Below, piece by piece: positions 18,743-28,239 of a stretch of DNA of 64,000 nucleotides (positions within the stretch are counted from its first letter, which is position 1; the number at the start of each line of letters is the position of its first letter). The DNA is from Acidianus sp. HS-5 (GTDB lineage Archaea; Thermoproteota; Thermoprotei_A; Sulfolobales; Sulfolobaceae). The notes under the pieces were generated by a model. It did not search any database. It saw only the letters and a list, made by a program, of their open reading frames with translations, and was not told the origin of the DNA. The stretch covers positions 1,054,001 to 1,118,000 of the forward strand of contig NZ_AP025245.1 in the NCBI RefSeq assembly GCF_021655615.1. The letters run 5' to 3'. The position numbers were made by a program, and so were the translations under genes.

Positions 18743-19611
18743 TAGAGGAAGAAAGGAGAAATAAATCTATACTACATGGATTCTGGACATTAACTAACAG
18801 AGAGCTAAAGAAGTGGTATAAAGCTCCAGTAATACTCTTATTATCGTTAATTCAGCCAATATTCTGGATAGTACTATTTGGAAAGTCTATGAATTTAGGA
18901 AAGATATTTACAGGAACGGCAATATCAATCCCTGGATTAGACATCCCTAAGCAAGTTTTAGATCAAATAGGCCAGGAAATTTTAAAAGCCACCTTTGGAA
19001 CTACAGACTACTTCTCATTCTTAGCCGCAGGTATGTTATCTTTCATAACCTTATTTACGTCAATGCAAAGCGGGATGTCAGTAGTTTGGGACAGAAGGCT
19101 GGGATTTCTAGACAGACTATTAACAACCCCAGTACCAAGAGGTAGTATCATCATGAGTAAAATAATGTCGTCAGTAATAAGGTCGTTAGTTCAAGCCACT
19201 ATAGTTTTAGTAGCTGCAACATTACTAGGAATGACTTTCAATCCAAGTATAAACGTTATAGATTTCTTAGGAGCATATGCAGCATTATTCTTAATGTCGC
19301 TAGGGCTTTCTGCACTTTTCATTATGTTAGCTATAAGAGCTACAAGTTGGGAATCGCAAATGGCTATAATGAACTTATTAAACTTACCTTTACTGTTTAC
19401 AAGCAATGCATTCTATCCTATAAGTGAAATGCCGAGCTGGCTGAAGCCGATAGCCGAAATAAATCCGCTCACTTATGCTAATGAAGCTATAAGAAATCTT
19501 CTTCTAGGCATACCTAGTAATTTAGTAATAGACTTTATCTACCTTGGATTATTCGCAATTATATTGTCTACGATAGGTATAATATTATCTTGGAGATATT
19601 TGTCTGGATAA
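18739..19611 (+). CDS. ABC-2 exporter permease (DrrB-like)
   Basis: A 290-residue permease with about six membrane segments. It has the family loop VVWDRRLGFLDRLLTTPVPRG, where the conserved Glu-like/Leu-Thr-Pro region couples to the ATPase, and the late NPLTYANEAIRNLLLG motif of the ABC-2 (DrrB) group. A 75-residue stretch between the first two helices probably faces outside. It ends the padR operon; the gap after it is 420 nt. Confidence 0.92.
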   Translation: MIEEERRNKSILHGFWTLTNRELKKWYKAPVILLLSLIQPIFWIVLFGKSMNLGKIFTGTAISIPGLDIPKQVLDQIGQEILKATFGTTDYFSFLAAGMLSFITLFTSMQSGMSVVWDRRLGFLDRLLTTPVPRGSIIMSKIMSSVIRSLVQATIVLVAATLLGMTFNPSINVIDFLGAYAALFLMSLGLSALFIMLAIRATSWESQMAIMNLLNLPLLFTSNAFYPISEMPSWLKPIAEINPLTYANEAIRNLLLGIPSNLVIDFIYLGLFAIILSTIGIILSWRYLSG

Positions 19612-20033
19612 TCAAAATTTTTCAACAAGTCTCTCTATAATTTTAATTTCTATATTTATCTTAATATATTGTTACTAGAGTTATTTTAAGGTATAGAAGA
19701 AGATGTAAATGACAATTTTTAATTTATTATAGATGTACTCTACTTAAAATTGCATACATTATATAAGAAAATAGGACCTTAATTACTATTCTTTTTCAAT
19801 GAAAGCTAATATTATATATAATCCTTTATGCCTCTCTATTTAGCCTTTTATTTGCACTTGATACACTGTACTACAGCGCTAATAGCTCAAAGCTAATAAA
19901 TTATTAAGATGAGTGAGAGTCTGTATCTTAAAAGACTAAGGTAAAACTAAATAACCTAGCAACTACTAACATCACACATTCAGTTTTATTACATTTAATA
20001 AATTTTTAGATGCGTGCATTGACTATACATATC
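19612..20033. other. 420-bp AT-rich spacer, no gene seen
   Basis: The gap lies between the convergent exporter operon and the minus-strand hypothetical pair. It contains T-rich tracts directly after 19611 that could stop transcription. I see no reading frame, inverted repeat of note or recognisable RNA. Confidence 0.5.
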
Positions 20034-20516
20034 CTAACGTATAATCTCCTTTTCTATTTCACTAACAACGCTTTTTTCATCTCCTTGTAGAAACTCCGCA
20101 TAAATTATCTTATCATATTCTACTGCAAATCCTATATTTTCCTTCAGCAGAAAATAGTGAAAACCTCTACATTCTTTACAATATCCTCTCAGTATTTTTT
20201 TACTTCCAACGTCTATTATACTATAAATCATCCTTCCATCGTAATTATGCTTTAGATCTACAGTCAACGAAATCCTCCTAGAAAGCCTCAATAAAGCTAA
20301 ACCTAGTAAATCTTCAGTAGTAATTCCTGCATCCCTAAGCTTTTTGGGAATTTCAAAATCTCTATTGACCTCTCCTTTTATCTTTGAGACCTCCTTTATT
20401 ATAGACCTAAATGATGATAAGTCCTTTATGCACTCCTTAGTTATTTTATTTACCCCTTCCTTATCTCCTACCCAGGCTAGTATTACTGCCTCTTTTAATT
20501 CTTCCTCGCAATTCAA
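20034..20516 (-). CDS. Conserved-looking hypothetical protein with a CxxC pair
   Basis: A 160-residue soluble protein of unknown family. A helical N-terminal half is followed by a strand-rich part with GYCKECRGFHYF, a possible half zinc site, and a closing segment IGFAVEYDKIIYAEF. It starts with TTG, overlapping the upstream stop as TTGA, so it is coupled to the 203-residue partner. There are no membrane segments. The pair may act as one complex, but no function can be assigned. Confidence 0.7.
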   Translation of the reverse strand: MNCEEELKEAVILAWVGDKEGVNKITKECIKDLSSFRSIIKEVSKIKGEVNRDFEIPKKLRDAGITTEDLLGLALLRLSRRISLTVDLKHNYDGRMIYSIIDVGSKKILRGYCKECRGFHYFLLKENIGFAVEYDKIIYAEFLQGDEKSVVSEIEKEIIR

Positions 20517-21124
20517 GGCTTAATCACCACCATCATTACATTTCCGTCTCCGAAAACGTAAGAAAGTAAAGAGTAATTATCTGGATATCTTAAATTCTCA
20601 GATGTTGTCAAATCCTTCATCAAGTTCTTTCTTGTAGTCCCTTTATCAAAGTTTACTGAAGACCTAATATTTACGAAGAGTAGAGCCTTCCCTTCCTTAT
20701 CTCCTACGAATTTCTTCAATTTCTCATATTTCCCTATGTGAATGAAAGTATCTGTAAGCATTCCCATGAATTTTACTTCTCTTAAAGGTAGAATATCTAG
20801 AAATTTAACTCCGAATTTTTCCTCCAGAACTGCGTACACTATTATTTCTCCTAGAGCTCCAGAGACATCTCCAGAGAAGTACTTTCCTCCCCACCTTCCC
20901 AAAAAATAGGAAAGGTTAGAGGGAAGATCTTCTATTATTCTCGAAGAAAGAATTGATGCAGGAATTAGAGTCTTCTCATCTATTGTAAGTTCTTCCTTTT
21001 CTCCTCCTTTCTCAAATTCTTCCAATATTCCGTCTGCTACTACTTCCATATCTTTGTCATCATCCTTTTCATCGTGAGGTAGTAAGTCTGAAGGAATGTA
21101 AATCCATGTTATTTTTACTTTCAT
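20513..21124 (-). CDS. Hypothetical protein, partner of the CxxC protein
   Basis: A 203-residue soluble protein. The N-terminal 60 residues are acidic (DEKDDDKDME), followed by SYFLGRWGGKYFSGD, a helix GALGEIIVYAVLEEKF, then TDTFIHIGKYE and KALLFVNIRSS. The order helix-with-Glu, Asp, then a strand with charged residues faintly recalls PD-(D/E)XK nucleases, but the (D/E)xK pair is missing, so I do not assign it. It is coupled to the downstream gene by a 4-nt overlap. Confidence 0.7.
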   Translation of the reverse strand: MKVKITWIYIPSDLLPHDEKDDDKDMEVVADGILEEFEKGGEKEELTIDEKTLIPASILSSRIIEDLPSNLSYFLGRWGGKYFSGDVSGALGEIIVYAVLEEKFGVKFLDILPLREVKFMGMLTDTFIHIGKYEKLKKFVGDKEGKALLFVNIRSSVNFDKGTTRKNLMKDLTTSENLRYPDNYSLLSYVFGDGNVMMVVIKP

Positions 21125-21155
21125 ATTGATATTTCTTAATCATTAAAATAAAAAT

Positions 21156-22157
21156 TTAGGGTTTTAATAACACCTTGCCTATCTTATTCTTATCCTTTAA
21201 TAGTTCATACCCTTTATCAATATCCTCTATCCCGACAGTTCCTGCAATTATAGGTTGTATTTTACCTTCAGCAGTAAGTTTTAACGCTCCTTCAACGTCC
21301 TTTTTAGTTGCACTTGCATGCCCTATTATTTGGAGATCCTTAAGTATTACGTAGCCCAACTTCAACTGATAAGCTTGAGAAGGATCTACGTTACCTATTT
21401 GGACTATCCTCCCTCCCATCCACAGTGATTTTAAGCTTTCGTCAAAAGTTGGAGTACCTACAGTGTCCACGACGACGTGGACGTCTGAGATTTTCTTAGC
21501 TTCTTCAGCAAACTTTTTACCAACTATTACGTGATCTGCAAACTTTTTAATAAATGGCGCTTTTTCCTCAGAGGTAGTAACTCCTATTACCTTGGCTCCT
21601 AAAGCTTTAGCCACTTGTACCGCATGAATTCCTACTCCTCCGCTGGCTCCAGTAACTAACACTGTTTCTCCAGGCTTTAAGTGTGCCCTCATTAAACCCC
21701 TATATATCATTCCTGTTACACAAGGTACTAGCACTGCTCCATCGTCTGGAGCACCTTTAGGAACTTTCACTAGACTTGTAACCCTTATTTTAGCATATTC
21801 TGCAAAAAATCCATCTAATTCTTCCGAGTATCCTAGCCTGGAATGACAGTAAGCTTCTTCTCCTTGTCTGCAGTATTCACAAGTTCCATCTGGAGCGTAA
21901 AGTAAGGAAACTACTTTATCACCTTCCTCAAATCCTTCTACATTTTCCCCTTTTTGTATTATAGTACCAACAACTTCGTGACCTAATATAACAGGATATC
22001 TCATTCTTGGATAATATCCTTGAAGCTGTAAAATATCTCTATAACATAACGCTGCTCTGTCTACTTTTATTATAACTTCGTTATCAGCAGGTTTAGGATC
22101 TTGAACCTCCTGGACTTTATAGCCCTGCTTATGGCCTATAACAACAACTGCCTTCAT
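21156..22157 (-). CDS. acr: Acryloyl-CoA reductase (zinc-type MDR family)
   Basis: A 333-residue medium-chain reductase very close, from memory, to the characterised Sulfurisphaera tokodaii acryloyl-CoA reductase. Shared stretches include AALCYRDILQLQGYYPRM, GHEVVGTI, the zinc-type lobe with APDGTCEYC, and GASGGVGIHAVQVAKALGA for NADPH. The enzyme reduces acryloyl-CoA to propionyl-CoA in the 3-hydroxypropionate/4-hydroxybutyrate cycle. I prefer the ATG at 22157 (MKAVVV) to one four codons upstream, because family members start there and a TATA-like TTTTTAAG lies about 33 nt before it. It stands alone, without other cycle genes nearby. Confidence 0.88.
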   Translation of the reverse strand: MKAVVVIGHKQGYKVQEVQDPKPADNEVIIKVDRAALCYRDILQLQGYYPRMRYPVILGHEVVGTIIQKGENVEGFEEGDKVVSLLYAPDGTCEYCRQGEEAYCHSRLGYSEELDGFFAEYAKIRVTSLVKVPKGAPDDGAVLVPCVTGMIYRGLMRAHLKPGETVLVTGASGGVGIHAVQVAKALGAKVIGVTTSEEKAPFIKKFADHVIVGKKFAEEAKKISDVHVVVDTVGTPTFDESLKSLWMGGRIVQIGNVDPSQAYQLKLGYVILKDLQIIGHASATKKDVEGALKLTAEGKIQPIIAGTVGIEDIDKGYELLKDKNKIGKVLLKP

Positions 22158-22210
22158 TAGTTTAAACATGTTTATATTGCTTAAAAATTATGATGAACTG
22201 CGAGAAGCAT

Positions 22211-22218
22211 TTTTTATA
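22211..22218 (+). promoter_or_regulatory. TATA box of the 144-residue protein gene
   Basis: TTTTTATA lies 21-28 nt before the ATG at 22239, suited to leaderless transcription. It is part of a short divergent promoter region shared with acr. Confidence 0.45.
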
Positions 22219-22238
22219 CACATAACTAACTTTTATTC

Positions 22239-22673
22239 ATGAAACTAAAATTACCTCCAAGGATAAAGGTTTTGGAAGCTTTGGGAGCAATAGCTGATGG
22301 AAGAATTACTAAAGTCGACGATCATTATATAGTCACCTCTTCTGAAGGCGATAGAAAATATACTGTTAAAGTCGATGGAGAGAAAGTATTTAGCGATGAT
22401 AACGGAACTAAGTTTAGGAATTACATAGGATATCCTATTATTGCAGTTTTAATGCTTGAAGGCGAATTACCTTTTGATAAGAGGATTTCTGACGCACTTA
22501 AGGGAATAGATTGGAAGAAGCTTAATGAAACTTATAAGAGCTATTCCGTAGTTGAGAGAATAGTAAAGGAAAAAGCAAGCAAGGAAAAAGGAATAAATGA
22601 GAGTGAAATTGATGGTATAATAGAGAGTGTCTTAAATGAGCTCAGAAGACGTCCTTTCTACAAAACTGCCTGA
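22239..22673 (+). CDS. Conserved hypothetical protein
   Basis: A 144-residue basic, soluble protein. It has an N-terminal helix LPPRIKVLEALGAIADGRI followed by strands with a DGEKVFSDDNGT turn, then IGYPIIAVLMLEGEL and a charged helical tail. No catalytic motif or membrane segment. It resembles small crenarchaeal proteins of unknown role. It lies 23 nt before the amidase gene on the same strand and probably shares its transcript. Confidence 0.75.
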   Translation: MKLKLPPRIKVLEALGAIADGRITKVDDHYIVTSSEGDRKYTVKVDGEKVFSDDNGTKFRNYIGYPIIAVLMLEGELPFDKRISDALKGIDWKKLNETYKSYSVVERIVKEKASKEKGINESEIDGIIESVLNELRRRPFYKTA

Positions 22674-22696
22674 ACCACTTATTTACGTGAGTGAAG

Positions 22697-23866
22697 ATGA
22701 CGTTAGAAGAATTAAATTCAAAATACAACGCGTTTATAACAATAGCTGAAATAAAAGGAAGAGATAAAGGAAAACTAAAAGGACTAACTTTCGGGATAAA
22801 GGACATTATCCTAACTAAAGGAATTAGAACTACTGCGGGCTCGAAAATACTTAAGGATTACGTACCCACTAAAAATGCTTGGATAGTTAATAGAATCTTG
22901 GAAGAAGGAGGAACAATACTAGGTAAAACAAATACTCATGAGTTTGCAATAGGTGCTACAAATACTTCATCAATCGCAGGACCCGCAAGAAATCCTTATG
23001 ACATAGAAAGAATAACTGGAGGATCAAGCGGAGGATCTGCTGCCGCAGTAGCTTTAAACATGGTTGATGTAGGAGTTGGGACTGATACTGGAGGATCTAT
23101 AAGAATACCTGCATCTCTATGCGGAGTAATAGGATTTAAACCAACCACGGGAATTATACCTACAGACGGGGTAATTCCTTTTAGCTGGACTTTTGATACA
23201 ATAGGCTTTATAACAAGAGATATTCCTACTTTAAGAAGAGTCCTAGACGCTGTAATACTCCCAGAAAACAAGCATGTCCTAGTATCTAAGGTAAGGACTA
23301 GACCCAGGTTGGGAATACTCTTATTTAAAGATGATCCCGCATCTAATTCGTTAAAAAGTATATTGAATAAGCTTTCCTCGTACTTCGACTTAATTGATAT
23401 AAGGTTAAATTTTCTTGAAGGTTTCGGAAGCAATGTTCGCGGTACTATTGCTCTAGCTGAAGGATCCTCTTACCACAGGGATTGGATAGAGTCTACTCCT
23501 GGAATGTATTTCCCAGACGTTAAAGAATTATTAATGCAAGGTTTACAAATTAGGGCAATAGATTACCTTGATGCATTGAGAGCTAGGAGAGTAATTTTTG
23601 AAGAGTATGTTGGAGCTTTTGATACAGTTGACGCAATAATCTCGCCTACCACAAAAATTCCTGCACCTAAGATTTCGGAAGTAGTAGGAAAGGAAAAGGA
23701 ATTTAGGAAACTTCTAGTATCTAATACAGAACTATTTAGTTTGGTAAATGCTCCTTCTATTTCACTACCTATAGGTAAAGTTAATGACCTACCAGTAGGG
23801 TTAATGATAAGCGGTCTACCTTATGAGGACGGAATAGTACTAGATATTGCAGAAAAAATTCTTGAA

Positions 23867-23878
<12 letters not shown>
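22697..23878 (+). CDS. Amidase signature family protein
   Basis: A 393-residue amidase. The Ser-cis-Ser-Lys triad is visible: K35 in FGIKDII, S111 in GGSSGGSAAA and S134 in DTGGSIRIP. The family hydrolyses or transfers amide bonds (GatA, amidases). At under 400 residues it is shorter than GatA (about 470), and no gatB/gatC genes are near, so a stand-alone amidase is more likely. A GTG two codons upstream (22691) is an alternative start; I preferred ATG. Its end overlaps the convergent ppcA gene by 12 nt. Confidence 0.88.
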
Positions 23879-25396
<1,518 letters not shown>

Positions 25397-25450
25397 TTGA
25401 AGGGTATTATCAAAGAAAGTTTTTAAACATTGCTTAGAAACCACTATATC

Positions 25451-25891
25451 ATGTTAGACGTAGGTCAAGATGCTCCAGATTTTGAGGCTGAATCTACAGT
25501 AGGTAAAATAAAACTGTCAGATTATAGAGGAAAGAAAGTCGTATTGTATTTTTATCCTAAGGCTTTTACAGCAGGATGCACCAGAGAATTACAGAGATTT
25601 ACCCAGTTATATGACGAGATAACTAAACTAAATGCCGAAGTTATAGGAGTTAGCGCTGATAGTACTTCTTCTGCTAAAAAATTTGCCGAAAAGTACGGTG
25701 CGAAATTTCCACTTATAGGCGATAAGGAAAAGAAGATCATAAACTCCTACGGAGTTTTAAGCGAGAAAGGTACTAGCGCCCAAAGAGTCACTTTCATCAT
25801 AGACGAGAATGGGAAGATAACTCACGTTTTCAAGAACCTTAAAAAAGCCGAGGAACATGCAGATAAAGCTTTAGAAGCAATAAAAAGTTAA
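25451..25891 (+). CDS. bcp: Peroxiredoxin, Bcp/PrxQ type
   Basis: A 146-residue thiol peroxidase. The peroxidatic cysteine is C43 in YPKAFTAGCTREL. No second cysteine exists in the protein, so it must work as a 1-Cys enzyme reduced by an external thiol, unlike Bcp members with a Cys at +5. VITGVSAD-like and GKITHVFKN segments complete the fold. The ATG at 25451 is chosen over an upstream TTG. It protects against hydroperoxides. It converges with the NAD(P)HX repair gene with a 4-nt overlap. Confidence 0.93.
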   Translation: MLDVGQDAPDFEAESTVGKIKLSDYRGKKVVLYFYPKAFTAGCTRELQRFTQLYDEITKLNAEVIGVSADSTSSAKKFAEKYGAKFPLIGDKEKKIINSYGVLSEKGTSAQRVTFIIDENGKITHVFKNLKKAEEHADKALEAIKS

Positions 25892-27390
25892 AGGACTCTA
25901 ACGTAAGGTTTTTTCTTAAACGATTCTAAAGGATTATTTATAACCTCTGGAATTTCATCAATTAAATCGCTCGGAGTTATGTGATTACTATACTTAGCAT
26001 AGGCTAAAGATCCTGCTAGCCCGTTTATGAATGCTCCTATAGATGCTGCATCAAAGGAAGATAAACCTTGAGCCATTAATGTGGCTACAATTCCAGTAAG
26101 TGTATCTCCAGTACCTCCTACAGTCATTCCAGGATTGCCCGTTTTATTCAATCTAAAATTAGTCCCGTCAGAGATTACGTCAAAATAACCCTTCAGTAAA
26201 ACTACACAGTTTGCATTTTTAGCGCTATTAATAACTTGAGTAATTCTTTCTCTAGGGTTATCTTTTACAGCATAACCGAAGAAAATTTTGAACTCTCCAG
26301 CATGTGGTGTAATTACAGCAGACGGGTAAAGTGTAAATCCTTTTATTGCTTTTAATGCGTCGGCATCAATAACTGCAGGCTTATTTATTTCCTTCAGATA
26401 TGACACTATTTCCTTTGATGCCTCAACAGTCTCTTCTGCTAATCCCATTCCAGGACCTATAACTACTGCATTGGATTTTTCTATCCATGGTTTTAATTCT
26501 TCTAAATTTTTGGAGTTGATATTTTCTCCTGAAAGCTTTATTGCTATTAAATCCGGAGAATAGGAGGCTATAGTATAAGCGGTTTGTCCAGGGGAAGCGA
26601 CGTATACGAGATCTGCTCCTGTCCTTAATGATGCTAATCCTGATAATGAAGGAGCACCGCTAAAGGTTTTACTTCCACCTATTATTAATACTCTTCCTCC
26701 TGCACCTTTTCTGCTTTTCATTTCTCTCTTTTTTATATTAAACATAAGATCTCCAGGACCTACATATATTTCTGCTTCCGGAGGAATTCCTATGTTTTCA
26801 ACTTTAGTTTCAAAGTTGAACTTTGATAAGCCTGCTTTCATATCGTGAAAAGTAACTACTAGGTTCGGAATTACGTAGTCTCCGGGAGCTTCTCCAGTAT
26901 CGCTGTCGACTCCAGATGGTACATCTATTGATACTTTAAAGCCTTTGCTTGCATTAAATACTTTTATTGCAGTCCTAAAAGGCTCTCTAGGCTTTCCAGA
27001 AAAACCCGTACCAAGTAATGCATCTATTAAAATATCACCTTCAACTGGCTTAAGATCTTCTGGATCTTTTATTATGATTATGTTTATTGAGTAATCCATT
27101 TCTTGGACTGTGGACAAATTTAGCAGGGCATCTTTATGCTTATTTTCTCCTAAAAGAATTACGGTAACTTTAGCACCTTCAATTGCTAAATGTCTTGCAG
27201 CAACTAAACCATCTCCACCTTTACCACCATGGCCTATAAAAACATAAATAGACTTATCCTTTACACTGCCTAATTTTTTCACTATTTCGTCCTTAACGCT
27301 CCTTCCTGCATTTTCCATAAGTAATAAAGTAGGTACTCCTAGTGCTTCTGAGTTTATTTCTAATGCCCTCATTCTTTTAGTTGTTATCAT
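25888..27390 (-). CDS. nnr: Bifunctional NAD(P)H-hydrate repair enzyme (epimerase + dehydratase)
   Basis: A 500-residue two-domain protein. The N-terminal YjeF epimerase domain (1 to about 210) has GHGGKGGDGLVAARHLAIEG, a slight change from the usual GxGNNGGDG, and SIDVPSGVDSDTGE. The C-terminal ADP/ATP-dependent dehydratase domain (about 220-500) has GVLIIGGS-like RVLIIGGSKTFSGAPSL, VIGPGMG, TPHAGEF and GGTGDTLTG with the catalytic aspartate. It repairs damaged hydrated NAD(P)H, important at high temperature. Length matches the fused prokaryotic family. Confidence 0.94.
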   Translation of the reverse strand: MITTKRMRALEINSEALGVPTLLLMENAGRSVKDEIVKKLGSVKDKSIYVFIGHGGKGGDGLVAARHLAIEGAKVTVILLGENKHKDALLNLSTVQEMDYSINIIIIKDPEDLKPVEGDILIDALLGTGFSGKPREPFRTAIKVFNASKGFKVSIDVPSGVDSDTGEAPGDYVIPNLVVTFHDMKAGLSKFNFETKVENIGIPPEAEIYVGPGDLMFNIKKREMKSRKGAGGRVLIIGGSKTFSGAPSLSGLASLRTGADLVYVASPGQTAYTIASYSPDLIAIKLSGENINSKNLEELKPWIEKSNAVVIGPGMGLAEETVEASKEIVSYLKEINKPAVIDADALKAIKGFTLYPSAVITPHAGEFKIFFGYAVKDNPRERITQVINSAKNANCVVLLKGYFDVISDGTNFRLNKTGNPGMTVGGTGDTLTGIVATLMAQGLSSFDAASIGAFINGLAGSLAYAKYSNHITPSDLIDEIPEVINNPLESFKKKPYVRVL

Positions 27391-27423
27391 GATTTAGAAT
27401 TCTGCTTTCTGGAAAATTAACTT

Positions 27424-27472
27424 TCAGTTTCGAGTTACTTCCTCACAACTCGGCATTGAAGTCAGTCATCAT
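27424..27472 (-). ncRNA. Candidate C/D-box guide sRNA
   Basis: On the minus strand the boxes occur in order with archaeal spacing: C ATGATGA (27466-27472), a 12-nt guide, D-prime-like CCGA (27450-27453), a 3-nt spacer, C-prime-like GTGAGGA (27440-27446), a 12-nt guide, and D CTGA (27424-27427). Two exact 12-nt guides and a 3-nt spacer are the geometry of archaeal 2-prime-O-methylation guides. D-prime and C-prime deviate from consensus and the outer stem is weak, so this is a candidate only. It lies upstream of nnr on the same strand. Confidence 0.4.
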
Positions 27473-27619
27473 CATTTAAATACTTTATTTCAAAGTAATT
27501 AATGTTACTACTTCTTTTCTAGCTATTTGCAAGTATGTAATATTATGTTAGCTGTATTATTTAGGCATTTTAATTAAAGTTTATAACCTTCTTCTTTTAT
27601 AATATTTCAGTGATCCTAA

Positions 27620-28168
27620 ATGGCTCTTGGAAAGGAGACCGAAATTGGATTAAAGGAACTATTTAAGGCAAACGCAGAAGACTACCTAACCCTAACATTC
27701 TTAGCAGATAAGCTAGAGGCATTAGGAAGAAAAGAAGAAGCTAAGTTACTAAGAGAAAAAGCGAGAGTAGAATACGGACATGCAACAGGAATATTTGAGA
27801 AGTTATTAGAAAACGCAGATGTAACAAAACTTCTAGGAGATTTCGCAAAAGAAGAGGATCAAGAACACGTAGCTGAATACGATAATGTAGCAATGAAAGC
27901 AAAAGAAGAAGGACATGTAGATGTAGAAAAAATGTTATGCTCTTATGCAGAACAAGAGAAGGACATAGCAGAGAGCAGTGCAAAAGTACTAGCAATGCTA
28001 GCTGATTTCGCGAAAGAAGAAGATATGGAACATGTTTCAGAGTATAACGATGTAGCAATGAAAGCAAAAGAAGAAGGACATGCCGACATTGAAGCAATGC
28101 TCTGCGCATACGCAGAACAAGAGAAGGACATAGCAGAAACTGCAAAGAAAGTAACGAAAGCCTTATAA
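27620..28168 (+). CDS. Rubrerythrin/ferritin-like protein with duplicated C-terminal unit
   Basis: A 182-residue all-helical acidic protein. The N-terminal unit looks like half of a ferritin-like di-iron bundle, with E20 in NAEDY and the ExxH pair E51/H54 in VEYGHA. It is followed by two copies of a 55-residue unit (starting D74 and D129) with DFAKEED, EHV, AMKAKEEGH and YAEQEKDIAE. In both copies the expected His is replaced by Lys (EQEK), so they keep acidic but not full di-iron ligands. No rubredoxin domain. Related to rubrerythrins that detoxify peroxide; the precise role is unclear. GTGATC before the ATG is a good ribosome site. Confidence 0.75.
   Translation: MALGKETEIGLKELFKANAEDYLTLTFLADKLEALGRKEEAKLLREKARVEYGHATGIFEKLLENADVTKLLGDFAKEEDQEHVAEYDNVAMKAKEEGHVDVEKMLCSYAEQEKDIAESSAKVLAMLADFAKEEDMEHVSEYNDVAMKAKEEGHADIEAMLCAYAEQEKDIAETAKKVTKAL
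27839..28141 (+). repeat. Tandem 165-nt coding repeat
   Basis: Two in-frame copies start at 27839 and 28004, with long identical stretches such as the AATGAAAGCAAAAGAAGAAG word. High nucleotide identity inside the gene implies recent duplication or ongoing gene conversion. Confidence 0.8.
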
Positions 28169-28200
28169 GCTTTTAATTTTTTGTATTACCTTTTTCTCCT
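28169..28200 (+). terminator. T-rich terminator after the ferritin-like gene
   Basis: Several T runs (TTTT, TTTTTT, TTTTT) follow the stop within 30 nt, the usual archaeal intrinsic termination signal, just before the herA promoter. Confidence 0.4.
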
Positions 28201-28208
28201 TCGTATAG

Positions 28209-28216
28209 TTTATATA
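28209..28216 (+). promoter_or_regulatory. TATA box of the herA-mre11-rad50-nurA operon
   Basis: TTTATATA lies 24-31 nt before the herA ATG at 28240, giving a leaderless transcript. No other promoter is evident inside the operon, whose genes overlap or abut. Confidence 0.5.
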
Positions 28217-28239
28217 TGTAACTAACGCATTTTTATATA

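Noticed and set aside
22189..22230. ATGATGA near 22190 as a C box of a guide RNA
   Set aside because: No D box or second guide at suitable distance; it lies in a divergent promoter.
27741..28145. Leu/His-rich minus-strand frame opposite the ferritin-like gene
   Set aside because: It is an antisense shadow of a repetitive, Glu/Lys-rich coding sequence.
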